Of a stretch of 20,797 nt of DNA, positions 8,101-14,756 are shown piece by piece. Made by a program: the position numbers and the translations under genes. The notes under the pieces were generated by a model that saw only the letters and a program-made list of their open reading frames with translations, was not told the DNA's origin and searched no databases. Positions within the stretch are counted from its first letter, which is position 1. Each line of letters opens with the position of its first letter. The stretch comes from an uncultured Methylobacteriaceae bacterium (lineage in GTDB: Bacteria > Pseudomonadota > Alphaproteobacteria > Rhizobiales > Beijerinckiaceae), in contig CALMTJ010000179.1 of NCBI GenBank assembly GCA_937872715.1, forward strand, positions 2,804 to 23,600. Reading direction: 5' to 3'.

Positions 8101-8337
8101 AAGCACCTCGCGGCCCTCCGGGGCGCCAAGGTGATCAGCGTCCATATGGGCCAGGTCAATTGGGACGAATGGGGTCAGGAGGGCGAAGGCTTGATCGTCA
8201 GCCGGCGCGTGCCCTGCTGCGGCTGCGGCATCGACCGGGCGGAGAATTGCGGCAAGGACCTCGCCTGCCTGGTGCACATCCCGCCGGATGAGGTGTTCGA
8301 GGCGCTGACACGGGTATTGAACGGCCGGCCGACATGA
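5152..8337 (+). CDS. Large protein: TPR-like N-terminus, beta domain, C-terminal GT9 heptosyltransferase domain
   Basis: The product has 1061 residues, about three times the usual heptosyltransferase length. The start is GTG 5152, four bases after GGAGG (5143-5147). Residues about 24-130 are Ala-rich paired helices like TPRs (SWEEAAELYRLAHRRKP, RLTEALDMLVEHL). Residues about 200-550 are helical and unrecognised. Residues about 555-665 look like a beta-sandwich/Ig-like domain (MHLGWFKRPSPWG ... EIVVTDAAGNRTVRRERVLV). From 714 a GT9 domain begins with RVLVVRADQLGD (714-725), has LVGFKPAEF, and a GNDTGPKH donor-site motif (978-985). It ends with a cysteine cluster (PCCGCG...C...C) before PPDEV, as in many ADP-heptose transferases. 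There is no signal peptide or membrane segment, so it is cytoplasmic. Probably it transfers heptose or a related sugar to LPS; the role of the first 700 residues is unknown. Confidence 0.88.
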   Translation: MSDGRRRSLLSRLSGGRWGRRLVAEANAARDAGSWEEAAELYRLAHRRKPHLRYLQNERAATLWQAGRLTEALDMLVEHLRTAAGTDAAEAHAALADFWAATRNVAAAEFHHARAAAAGRPSGLIAFRNGRMSPRRRGEGGAEIRDGNSVSAALAACEAEPGNVHLLRRAADRLAADGANAEADLLADLAALRAGTAPAAGSDPEASKDGQLILAGVRRDLRRLLDVLMADPAAPDDPALFFPPPEPRRADVAQLVTRDAFADVKRRLRRLQHLLSDSVPVEELAAFLDELGREVLLKPPLGYVDGIEPDRSRLVARTVWNGLRDLLLRHRYLAYPPSGSAALFRASAAFDRSGLGPFLDGASRFVEHPADVFALTQLAFGDDECPATLAERGAMLLGVHLGPARTNELVEELGDYGFTRAVAAIAAQRVADADQDRHLGVVVRDAFLSSGETALARAAQAGVAAAWPDNRDEQNVLREMEGLVERGMNQADRDRLEARFSQDARRARLRTSRLERTRRSLDFRQEAEEFAALSTTLLLAPELAIERPSGDVSGDAMEVMHLGWFKRPSPWGMVPVLRGIEAIRVACTGRDQAIRLRVGLDGRPVADLSITKPAPADASGRSRVVFNAWLDVTKDEVGSHLIEIVVTDAAGNRTVRRERVLVDCPAASDRFALSDATIVLDDPVGDGSLDDRINALPSMVRQAGRSLFGTPPRRVLVVRADQLGDFVTSIPAIRRLRELLPRAELHALVTPGNAELARSLGLFTGIFTVELTYSHATKRRHLAIDKQESLRERLGAEGFELAIDLSPGHDSRPLLRLSGAPHLVGFKPAEFPWLTLGIDMRTHDPVNGKERASHATQVLSLVDALGAALAHRSVVVPNPNASRADLARFEIAPGQSFVVLHSGARIDFKRWPFGHYLDLARLIVERTDRKVILLADDAMHAGLVSASGLPSDRLRFEGGMVANPELEALLAFCDAFVGNDTGPKHLAALRGAKVISVHMGQVNWDEWGQEGEGLIVSRRVPCCGCGIDRAENCGKDLACLVHIPPDEVFEALTRVLNGRPT

Positions 8338-8358
8338 CCCGAATGCAGGCCATTCCGG

Positions 8359-9465
8359 TCAGCTGTAAGGTCGCCACTCGATGTCGCCGAGCGTCTCGTC
8401 ATCCAGACGCTGGAGCTCTGCGAAGCCGAGCGAGACCCGACCATCAAAGGCAGCCTTGTCGATGAACAGCTTGAATTGCAGCGTCGCACTTGGGTCGCGA
8501 TGGTTGAACGAGACTTGCCCGACATAGCGTCCGAGGCTCGCGATGAACGACATGCGTCCGACCTCGCTCCAGCCGCTCCGGTCGCCGCGACTCACCTCCA
8601 GCGTGAACGGCGTCCCGACCACCTCCTGGGGGAAGGCCAGGACAAGCCGGACCGTCCAATCTCCTTGAGGGAGTTGGATGTATGGGCCGTAGATGAGGCA
8701 GCGGGCGCGTCCCGTGACGTCGACGACCGGGCTGGAAAGGGGTGCATTCGCTTCGGTCGAGTAGAAGAGAGATCGGGTGGCCGTGATACGTCCGAGCGGC
8801 CCGCCAGCGAACGCTGATACATAGCCCGCGAGTGCCGCCTCCACCGCGAGCGCCCCCTCCTCCGGCAGTGCTGCCCGGAGAGCATCTGAGACGTCGGGCT
8901 CGTCAGCGACGAGATTCTTGATCGAAGCAAGCCGTCCGGAGACGATCTCGACCGCCCTGGCGATCTCACCCGCACCTGCCGGAAGCCGAAGGGCGGCGAG
9001 GAGACGGGATGCAAGGCTCGTTGGGTCTGCCGCCGCATCGTCGGCGCGCATGATGCTGGCGCCCTCGGACGCCAATACTCCGGCGAGACAAGCGCTGGAA
9101 CCGCCGATGATCCTGATGGCGGCGACCAACTCCCAGCCGCCCGTTCGGTTGAGGTATAGGGCCGCCCGGCGCGGATCGGCGAGAGCGACGATGAATTGGC
9201 CCCCGGATCGAGAGACGGCATCCGCATAGGCCCGGTCGGGAACACGTGATACCGCGACGACGTCGCGATCTCCCTCCTTCAGCAAATGTGTTGCTAAGCT
9301 TCCGAGACAATCCAGATTGCGCCGTTCCGGATCAACCTCAGATTGCACCGGTGCGACCTCGATCGAGACGGCAGGACGGCCACTCGCGGCAAGCAGATCG
9401 ATGGCGAGATCCCGAAAGGCATCAGTGAAAGGACCGTGCAGGCCGAGTAGATGATGTATTCTCAT
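8359..9465 (-). CDS. Unrecognised protein with C-terminal GPYI beta module
   Basis: I do not recognise this 368-residue protein. The start is taken as ATG 9465 (MRIHHLLGLHGPFTDAF); an in-frame ATG at 9546 would add 27 residues that look non-coding and would run into the small upstream ORF. The N-terminal part (1-180) alternates strands and helices; HLLGLHGPFTDAF and FIVALADPRRAALYLN faintly recall the P-loop and PAPS-contact segments of sulfotransferases, but the key Lys/Ser of a P-loop are missing, so I do not assign that. Residues about 228-355 form a beta-rich module with CLIYGPYIQLPQGDW (YGPYI at 259-263), resembling the C-terminal domain of the GT32-like protein at 12652. No signal peptide or membrane span is seen. 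It is the third gene of a minus-strand group after the AGE gene, and converges on the GT9 gene with 21 bases between. Confidence 0.75.
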   Translation of the reverse strand: MRIHHLLGLHGPFTDAFRDLAIDLLAASGRPAVSIEVAPVQSEVDPERRNLDCLGSLATHLLKEGDRDVVAVSRVPDRAYADAVSRSGGQFIVALADPRRAALYLNRTGGWELVAAIRIIGGSSACLAGVLASEGASIMRADDAAADPTSLASRLLAALRLPAGAGEIARAVEIVSGRLASIKNLVADEPDVSDALRAALPEEGALAVEAALAGYVSAFAGGPLGRITATRSLFYSTEANAPLSSPVVDVTGRARCLIYGPYIQLPQGDWTVRLVLAFPQEVVGTPFTLEVSRGDRSGWSEVGRMSFIASLGRYVGQVSFNHRDPSATLQFKLFIDKAAFDGRVSLGFAELQRLDDETLGDIEWRPYS

Positions 9466-9485
9466 GTCGTGATGTATATACGATC

Positions 9486-9716
9486 TCACAGTGTCTCTTG
9501 AAGATGACGCCGAAGCGGCGATCGTCCAGTGCGGCCGGCCAGGCATCCGTCGTGGAGCAGCTGGGCGACCTCAGAGCCGAGCGTCTTCACGTTGAGGGCC
9601 AGGATGCCGGCCTGCCGCGGCGGTAGAGGGTTCGTGTTCGGCCCCAAATCCTGATCGATACGGGCAACCAGCTCTGCAAGCTTCTCCCGACTCTCTTCCA
9701 TCAAGTCCGATCTCAT
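9486..9716 (-). CDS. Small hypothetical protein (76 aa)
   Basis: This short open frame fits exactly between two same-strand genes, 12 bases after the AGE stop and 20 bases before the start of the unrecognised gene, which favours a real member of a three-gene unit. The predicted peptide is soluble, with an acidic helical start (EESREKLAELVARIDQDLG), a central PLPPRQAGILALNV segment and a basic tail. Methionine 1 (9716) and methionine 6 (9701) are both possible starts; neither has a strong Shine-Dalgarno. I know no family for it. It could be a small accessory or regulatory protein, or a chance frame in GC-rich DNA. Confidence 0.45.
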   Translation of the reverse strand: MRSDLMEESREKLAELVARIDQDLGPNTNPLPPRQAGILALNVKTLGSEVAQLLHDGCLAGRTGRSPLRRHLQETL

Positions 9717-9728
9717 GGGATGCCACGC

Positions 9729-10898
9729 TCACCCCGGTGGCCTGCGATCAGGCTGGGTAGCAGAGGCTGCGCCGCAGTACACGTCCAGCGCACAGACGAG
9801 ATGATACAAGCTGCTCGCCGGCGCGAACGCCGAGACGGCGTTTCCGTCCGCATCCAACTGGTCGATCCAACTGCCCGGGAGGGCAGGTGCGAGGAACCGA
9901 CCCATCAATCCGTCGAGGAACAGCTCCGGCGATGGCGCGCCGACGGTCGCCCCGACGGGCGTGCAGACCGCCTTCGCGGCTTCCGTCTGCGGCCATAGCC
10001 GCGTGCCGGCGCCCGTGATCGGGCTGGCCTCGTTGGCGCCGTCGACGACGAGCCCGGACGGGCCGAGGCCGTGGTCGAGGGCGACGCGAAGCAAGGACGC
10101 TGCGAGCCGATCCGTCGCGCGTCCGCCCATTCCGGAATACCGGTCCAGCAGCCACACCCACTCGAAGTGGTGGCCGGGCTCGAATGCGTGCGGCTCCGGG
10201 TCGCGCGGGCGCCATGCCTCGTCGAAGAACTCGACCAGAACCGGGGTCGAGCCGAGGACGAAGCTCTCCTCTGCCAGGTCCAGGATGGCGGTGGCGCGGT
10301 CGAGATAGCCGCGGTCCGGCGCCGCCTCGTGCAGCGCGAGGAGTGCCTCGAACAGGTGCATGTGCGGGTTCTGCCGGCGCGGCAGGACGGGAAGGGGCCA
10401 CGATTCGACGTAGCCGCCGTGAGGCGACGTCATGGCGCCGTCCAGGAATGCGAGCGTTCCGTCAGCCAGATCGAGGAGTCGCGAATCCGCGAGGCTCGTC
10501 GCCGCATGAGCCAGCGCAAGGAGCACGAAAGCGTGCCCGTAGAGATCGCGCCGGCCATCCGAGACCGCCCCGCCCGCGGTCGCCGCGAAGATCCAGCCGC
10601 GCTGGCCGTCGACGGCATGGTAGCGCCGGATCATCGACCGGACAGCGATATCGGCCAGACGGTCGGCGCCAGACATCCAGCCCCGGCGATGCGCCACGCA
10701 CATGACGTAGATCTGACGTGCCTGCACCATCACGCGCCTGGGCACGTCCGGTAGAGGCCTGCCCGCCAGATCGAGCCTCTCGACGAAGGTGCCCGTGCCT
10801 TCGTCCCAACCGGCGCTCGTCCAGAGAGGAAGCGCCGATTCGGTCAGCCATTCGAGCCAGGGCCGGGCCGGAACCTGGAGGTCGTAACCCGGCTTCAC
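9729..10898 (-). CDS. AGE-family sugar epimerase/isomerase (N-acylglucosamine 2-epimerase fold)
   Basis: The product has 389 residues and the alpha/alpha-barrel signatures of the AGE family: LPLWTSAGWDEGTGTFVERLD near the start, VQARQIYVMCVAHRRGW, YGHAFVLLALAHA, NPHMHLFEALLALHEA, HHFEWVWLLDRYSG and LWPQTEAAKA. The conserved His residues in the MHLFEA and HHFEW segments are the expected acid/base positions. Family members isomerise or epimerise mannose, glucose, GlcNAc or ManNAc; none can be singled out here. GTG 10898 is chosen as start because the conserved domain begins about twelve residues later and the upstream frame (to 11030) reads through repeat-like intergenic sequence; no good ribosome site is visible, so the start is uncertain. 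It is transcribed divergently from hldE and heads a possible three-gene unit. A role in supplying a sugar for the surface glycan is inference. Confidence 0.85.
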   Translation of the reverse strand: MKPGYDLQVPARPWLEWLTESALPLWTSAGWDEGTGTFVERLDLAGRPLPDVPRRVMVQARQIYVMCVAHRRGWMSGADRLADIAVRSMIRRYHAVDGQRGWIFAATAGGAVSDGRRDLYGHAFVLLALAHAATSLADSRLLDLADGTLAFLDGAMTSPHGGYVESWPLPVLPRRQNPHMHLFEALLALHEAAPDRGYLDRATAILDLAEESFVLGSTPVLVEFFDEAWRPRDPEPHAFEPGHHFEWVWLLDRYSGMGGRATDRLAASLLRVALDHGLGPSGLVVDGANEASPITGAGTRLWPQTEAAKAVCTPVGATVGAPSPELFLDGLMGRFLAPALPGSWIDQLDADGNAVSAFAPASSLYHLVCALDVYCGAASATQPDRRPPG

Positions 10899-10912
10899 GC
10901 GGGCGACCGCAT

Positions 10913-10952
10913 GGCAGGGATCCCGGGATGGCCGGCAGGGTTCCCGGGAAGG
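10913..10952. repeat. Two 19-bp direct repeats at 21-bp period with TCCCGGGA palindromes
   Basis: Copies at 10913-10931 and 10934-10952 match at 17 of 19 positions (GGCAGGG-N-TCCCGGGA-N-GG). Each contains the palindrome TCCCGGGA (10921-10928 and 10942-10949); in the second it extends to TTCCCGGGAA. The 21-base period puts both on the same helix face. They lie just upstream of the AGE start, in the AGE/hldE divergent region, so they may be operators; a dispersed intergenic repeat family is the alternative. Confidence 0.5.
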
Positions 10953-11182
10953 TCGATCGACATGCCGGCCACGCCGAACACGCCCCGTCGGGCGGCCCCC
11001 GTTACGGCCGACCGCAGTTTCGCCCCGCAATTATCCGCGCCGCTCAATTCGTCACCCGCTCCTACGCTGGCGCCCCGCAACTTTGCGTCATAGAACGGCG
11101 AAATCTGGGTGGCGACCGTTTTCGGCGGGAACGATGCGGCCCTGGCCGAGTGGGGATGCGCAAGAGCTTCGGACGTGACGAG
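10953..11182. other. AGE/hldE divergent intergenic region
   Basis: This stretch should contain the hldE promoter. It is richer in A+T around 11025-11125 than the flanks. The decamer CGCCCCGCAA occurs twice, at 11021-11030 and 11071-11080, exactly 50 bases apart. I cannot identify a convincing -35/-10 pair. A frame runs through it in phase with hldE, but it lacks coding character and a plausible start. Confidence 0.4.
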
Positions 11183-12610
11183 ATGAGCCTTTTCCGCGCC
11201 GAGATGAGCCATACGGCCCGAATCCTCATCGTTGGCGACGCCATGGTGGACCGCTACATCAGTGGGGACGTGACCCGCGTGTCGCCCGAGGCGCCGGTCC
11301 CGGTTCTTCTCACGCGCGGGGAGACGATGCGGGCCGGCGGTGCCGCGAACGTGGCCGCGAACGTGGCCGCGCTCGGCGGTCGATGCGAGCTCCTCTGCGT
11401 CGTGGGCGACGACAACGGGCGACGTGACCTCGGGACGTTGCTGCAGGCGGCCTCCATCGATCTGAACTTCGTCGTCGACCCCGAGAACCCGACCACGGAG
11501 AAGACGCGTCTCGTCTCCGGCACCCAGCAGATCGCCCGCATCGATCGCGACGGCAGCGCCTCGCCGCGGGCGCTGGACGATCTCGGGTCGCGATTCGAGA
11601 CCGCCGCCCGAGCCGCGGATCTCATCCTGTTCTCCGATTACGGCAAGGGAGCGCTCACCCGCCTGCCCGGCCTGATCGCGGCCGCGAAGGCGCTCGGCAA
11701 GCCCACCCTGGTGGATCCGAAGCTGCCCGATCCGGAGCACTACCGGGGCGCACATCTCCTGAAACCGAACATGGCCGAGTACCGTCTGCTGTTCGGCCAT
11801 TGCCCGGAGGCGGATCTCGTCGCCCATGCCCGGGAGGCGATCGCCCGCTACGGGATCGAGCACCTCGTCCTGACGCGCGGCTCGACGGGGATGCTGCTCG
11901 TCTCCGTGGACGGCCGCACCATCGAACGCCCGACCGAGGCGCTTGAGGTGTTCGATGTTTCGGGCGCGGGCGACACCGTGCTGGCAGCCCTCGCGGTCAC
12001 CCTCGGAAGCGGCATCGATCTCGACCGTGCGATGCAGTTGTCGAACCTCGCTGCCGGCATCGCGGTCTCCCATGCCGGAACCTATGTCGTGTCCTCGCGG
12101 GATATGGACCACCGTCTAGCAGCCGCGCGGGCGGGCTATTCCAAGGTGGTGGAGCCGGACATGCTGCGGCCGCTCCTCGACAGCCGCCGCCGGGACGGCA
12201 CCCGCATCGTGTTCACGAATGGCTGCTTCGACATCCTCCACCCGGGTCACGTCCGGATGCTGAAGGCCGCCAAGGAGCAAGGCGACATCCTCGTCCTGGG
12301 ACTGAACGAGGACGAATCGGTGTCGCGCCTGAAAGGTCCCGACCGGCCGATCAACCCGTTCTCCGATCGGGCGGAGGTCCTGGCCGGCCTCGATTGCGTG
12401 GATTACGTCGTGGGCTTCCCGGAAGAGACGCCGCTCAGCCTCATCGAGGCCGTGCAGCCGGACGTCCTCGTCAAGGGCGGCGACTACAAGGCCGAGGACA
12501 TCGTCGGCTACGACGTCGTGACGGGGAGGGGCGGCCGGGTGGTGACGGTCGTCTTCCACGAAGGTCACTCGACGACCGGCACCGTCGAGAAGATGCGCGG
12601 ACGGACGTAG
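11183..12610 (+). CDS. hldE: Bifunctional D-glycero-beta-D-manno-heptose-7-phosphate kinase / heptose-1-phosphate adenylyltransferase
   Basis: The product has 475 residues, matching the usual HldE length (E. coli 477). The N-terminal PfkB/ribokinase-type kinase domain (about 1-320) shows ILIVGDAMVDRY, SPEAPVPVL, RAGGAANVAANVAALGG, KTRLVSGTQQIARID and DVSGAGDT with the catalytic base at D264. The C-terminal adenylyltransferase domain (about 340-475) has FTNGCFDILHPGH with the HxGH motif at H353 and H356, and ends in EGHSTTGTVEKMR. It phosphorylates heptose-7-phosphate at C1 and, after the phosphatase step, adds AMP to give ADP-heptose for LPS core synthesis. ATG 11183 is chosen for length; ATG 11156 or 11204 are possible and no strong ribosome site decides. 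It heads a plus-strand run with the GT32-like gene starting 41 bases after it. Confidence 0.95.
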   Translation: MSLFRAEMSHTARILIVGDAMVDRYISGDVTRVSPEAPVPVLLTRGETMRAGGAANVAANVAALGGRCELLCVVGDDNGRRDLGTLLQAASIDLNFVVDPENPTTEKTRLVSGTQQIARIDRDGSASPRALDDLGSRFETAARAADLILFSDYGKGALTRLPGLIAAAKALGKPTLVDPKLPDPEHYRGAHLLKPNMAEYRLLFGHCPEADLVAHAREAIARYGIEHLVLTRGSTGMLLVSVDGRTIERPTEALEVFDVSGAGDTVLAALAVTLGSGIDLDRAMQLSNLAAGIAVSHAGTYVVSSRDMDHRLAAARAGYSKVVEPDMLRPLLDSRRRDGTRIVFTNGCFDILHPGHVRMLKAAKEQGDILVLGLNEDESVSRLKGPDRPINPFSDRAEVLAGLDCVDYVVGFPEETPLSLIEAVQPDVLVKGGDYKAEDIVGYDVVTGRGGRVVTVVFHEGHSTTGTVEKMRGRT

Positions 12611-12651
12611 CCCTCCTCGGGACGAATGCCCGCACGGGAGGCGGAGCAGCG

Positions 12652-13839
12652 ATGAATTCCATGGTCGTCCAGGACACGCCGCGCCTTCACCAGATCCTGG
12701 TGGCCGACGGATACGGGCTGCCGGCGACCCTACCGCCGATCATAGCCCAGAACACCGCCGCCCTCCGGGCCCTCTACCCCGATGCCGAGTACCGGCTCTG
12801 GGACGGCAACGCCCTGCGGGCGATGATCGCCGAGAATTTCGAGCCGGAGGTGCTGGCCGCCTTCGATCTCCTGGGCCCTTACGCGTATAAATCGGATCTC
12901 GCGAGGTTCTGCCTTCTCTACCTGTATGGTGGGTTGTACGTCGATCTCGGCATTCGCTTCATGAACCCTCTCCGCCCTCCGATGGGGGTGGGTCTGGCAT
13001 CGTTCAAAGACAATGATTTTATGTCGCCAAGTTGGACGGCGGTGGCTCTCGGACTTACATGGGCTGTGCCTGGGCGGCGGGAGATGCGGATCGCGATCGA
13101 TTATGTACTCGAGAATTGCCGCACCAAATACTACGGCAGCAGCCCCCTCTACCCGACCGGCCCTGTCCTGTTCGGCCGCGCCCTGATCGCCGCGATGGCG
13201 GAGAAGCGGCAAGGAGAGGATGCGGACGACCAATGGATCGGCGTCTCACGGGCCGTGACTCCCGGCAAGCCGCAGGAGAACATCACCTACGTGGCGCCCG
13301 ACCACACGCTCGTCGCGATGAGAGTGAAGCTGATGGGCGGCGACCTGCTCCATCTCGGCGCGCGGGGAACGAACAACTACAATTCCTTCTGGCATCTCCG
13401 GCGTGTCTACGGTGGAACATCACGATCGTGGGAGTTCGACGATCCGGACATCCGGCTGACCGAGAAGGCTGTGCGCACGTCCACCGGCATCGCCGCCGTG
13501 TCGGATCGGGAAGGCTTTCTCACCTACGGTCCCTACATAGAGCTTGAGCCTGGCGCTTATCGGCTGACGCTCGCCTTCGACGACGGCGCGCAGCTTCCGC
13601 GCGTCATCCTGGACGTTCCTTGCAACAGCGGGCAGCGCATGCTGGCGACCAGCGAGGTGGAAGGCGGCCCCGGCGCGCCGACGAGCATCGCGCTCGAGTT
13701 CGACCTCGCCGATACGGTCACGAGCGTCGAGTTCAGGACACAGGTATTCGGACTTCTACAGGGTGAGATCCGACGCTTCACGATCGAACGCTTGGGCCCG
13801 CCACGTGACTCTCCCGCCCTTACCTCGACGTCGCCATGA
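12652..13839 (+). CDS. GT32-like glycosyltransferase with C-terminal GPYI beta module
   Basis: The product has 395 residues starting at ATG 12652, ten bases after GGGAGG (12636-12641). The N-terminal catalytic part resembles the GT32/OCH1-type 'glycosyltransferase sugar-binding region with DXD motif': LHQILVADG, RALYPDAEYRLWD, then AYKSDLARFCLLYLYGGLYVDLG (79-100). The usual YxDxD reads YVDLG, so the second metal-ligand Asp is replaced by G100. Residues about 265-385 form a separate beta-rich domain with LTYGPYIELEPGAYRLTLAF (YGPYI at 292-296), similar to the C-terminus of the protein at 8359-9465. It probably adds a hexose to the growing glycan in the cytoplasm. The stop overlaps the next gene's ATG (ATGA), so the two are coupled. 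Confidence 0.85.
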   Translation: MNSMVVQDTPRLHQILVADGYGLPATLPPIIAQNTAALRALYPDAEYRLWDGNALRAMIAENFEPEVLAAFDLLGPYAYKSDLARFCLLYLYGGLYVDLGIRFMNPLRPPMGVGLASFKDNDFMSPSWTAVALGLTWAVPGRREMRIAIDYVLENCRTKYYGSSPLYPTGPVLFGRALIAAMAEKRQGEDADDQWIGVSRAVTPGKPQENITYVAPDHTLVAMRVKLMGGDLLHLGARGTNNYNSFWHLRRVYGGTSRSWEFDDPDIRLTEKAVRTSTGIAAVSDREGFLTYGPYIELEPGAYRLTLAFDDGAQLPRVILDVPCNSGQRMLATSEVEGGPGAPTSIALEFDLADTVTSVEFRTQVFGLLQGEIRRFTIERLGPPRDSPALTSTSP

Positions 13840-14756
13840 GGCGGCAAGCCGCCGTGACCGTTCTGATGCCGGTCTACAATGCGGAACGCTACCTACGTGA
13901 AGCGATCGAGAGCATGCTGGCCCAGACGGAGCCGGATTTCGAGCTTCTTCTCATCGATGACGGATCGACGGACGGCAGTCTCGCGGTCGCCTGCTCCTAC
14001 ACCGATCCGCGGATCAGGCTCGTGGTGGGGGCCGGAAACCGCGGGCTCGTGGCGAGGCTCAACCAAGGACTGGATGCCGCCACGACCCGGTACGTAGCGC
14101 GAATGGACGCCGATGACATCGCCGACCCGGATCGCTTGCGGCAACAGCTCGCCTATATGCGGGCACAACCGGACATCGCCGTTTGCGGCACTTGGCTCAC
14201 CCGCTTCTCCCCCTGCGGAGCACAGGAGCTCTCTCGATTTCCGACGTCTCATACCGAGATAACGGCACGTATGCTCTTCGAGTGTCCCCTGGCCCATCCG
14301 ACGGTGATGTTCGACATGCGAAAGATGAACGAGGTGCAGCTCCGCTACAGAGATGAAGCAGCCCATGCGGAAGACTATGATCTATGGTCTAGATCCTGCA
14401 AATTGATAAAAATGGGGAACCTTCCCCAATATCTCCATAAGTACCGAATACATCCAGCAAGCGTCGGGGCCGTGCACGGGCCTAAACAATCCATCGTGGC
14501 TCAGCGTGCGCGCGCGCAGACGTTGAGCGCGTTGGGCGTGACCTATAGCGAGCGCGAACTTGCTGTTCACCGTGTCCTGTCATCAGCGGGAGAGCTTTAC
14601 GACGGTGCAACTCTCGCGGAGGTGGCCGCCTGGACCAGAAAGCTGAAGCGGCATGTCGGTCCTTGGACCTCGCTGGGGCGTGCCGTCCGGCGGGAATGTA
14701 CCGAACGGCTCGGGAAGATCACGCGGACGGCGTCGCGGTCGCGAGCCGCCGCGTGA
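13836..14756 (+). CDS. Glycosyltransferase family 2
   Basis: The product has 306 residues starting at ATG 13836 within the ATGA overlap with the GT32-like gene. It has a complete GT2 GT-A domain: VTVLMPVYNAERYLREAIESML, IDDGSTDGS (D41, D42), a metal-binding MDADD (D91, D93) and AEDYDLW (E179, D180) carrying the likely catalytic base. The C-terminal 70 residues are helical and basic. No membrane helices are seen, so it is a cytoplasmic transferase that probably builds the O-antigen or capsule repeat. Bases about 14370-14460 are unusually A+T-rich for the window. Its stop overlaps the GTG start of the GT11 gene. Confidence 0.92.
   Translation: MRRQAAVTVLMPVYNAERYLREAIESMLAQTEPDFELLLIDDGSTDGSLAVACSYTDPRIRLVVGAGNRGLVARLNQGLDAATTRYVARMDADDIADPDRLRQQLAYMRAQPDIAVCGTWLTRFSPCGAQELSRFPTSHTEITARMLFECPLAHPTVMFDMRKMNEVQLRYRDEAAHAEDYDLWSRSCKLIKMGNLPQYLHKYRIHPASVGAVHGPKQSIVAQRARAQTLSALGVTYSERELAVHRVLSSAGELYDGATLAEVAAWTRKLKRHVGPWTSLGRAVRRECTERLGKITRTASRSRAAA

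Noticed and set aside
8900..9465. Sulfotransferase-like N-terminus in the unrecognised protein
   Set aside because: Only a faint resemblance (HLLGLHGPFTDAF, VALADPRR); the P-loop Lys/Ser/Thr needed for PAPS binding are missing.
9466..9485. TATATAC near the start of the GPYI-module gene as a -10 promoter element
   Set aside because: A -10-like hexamer is present but no matching -35 could be placed, and tight gene spacing suggests read-through from the AGE gene.
10718..11182. N-terminal extension of the hldE frame
   Set aside because: It overlaps the divergent AGE gene and intergenic repeats; HldE length and motifs fit a start near 11183.
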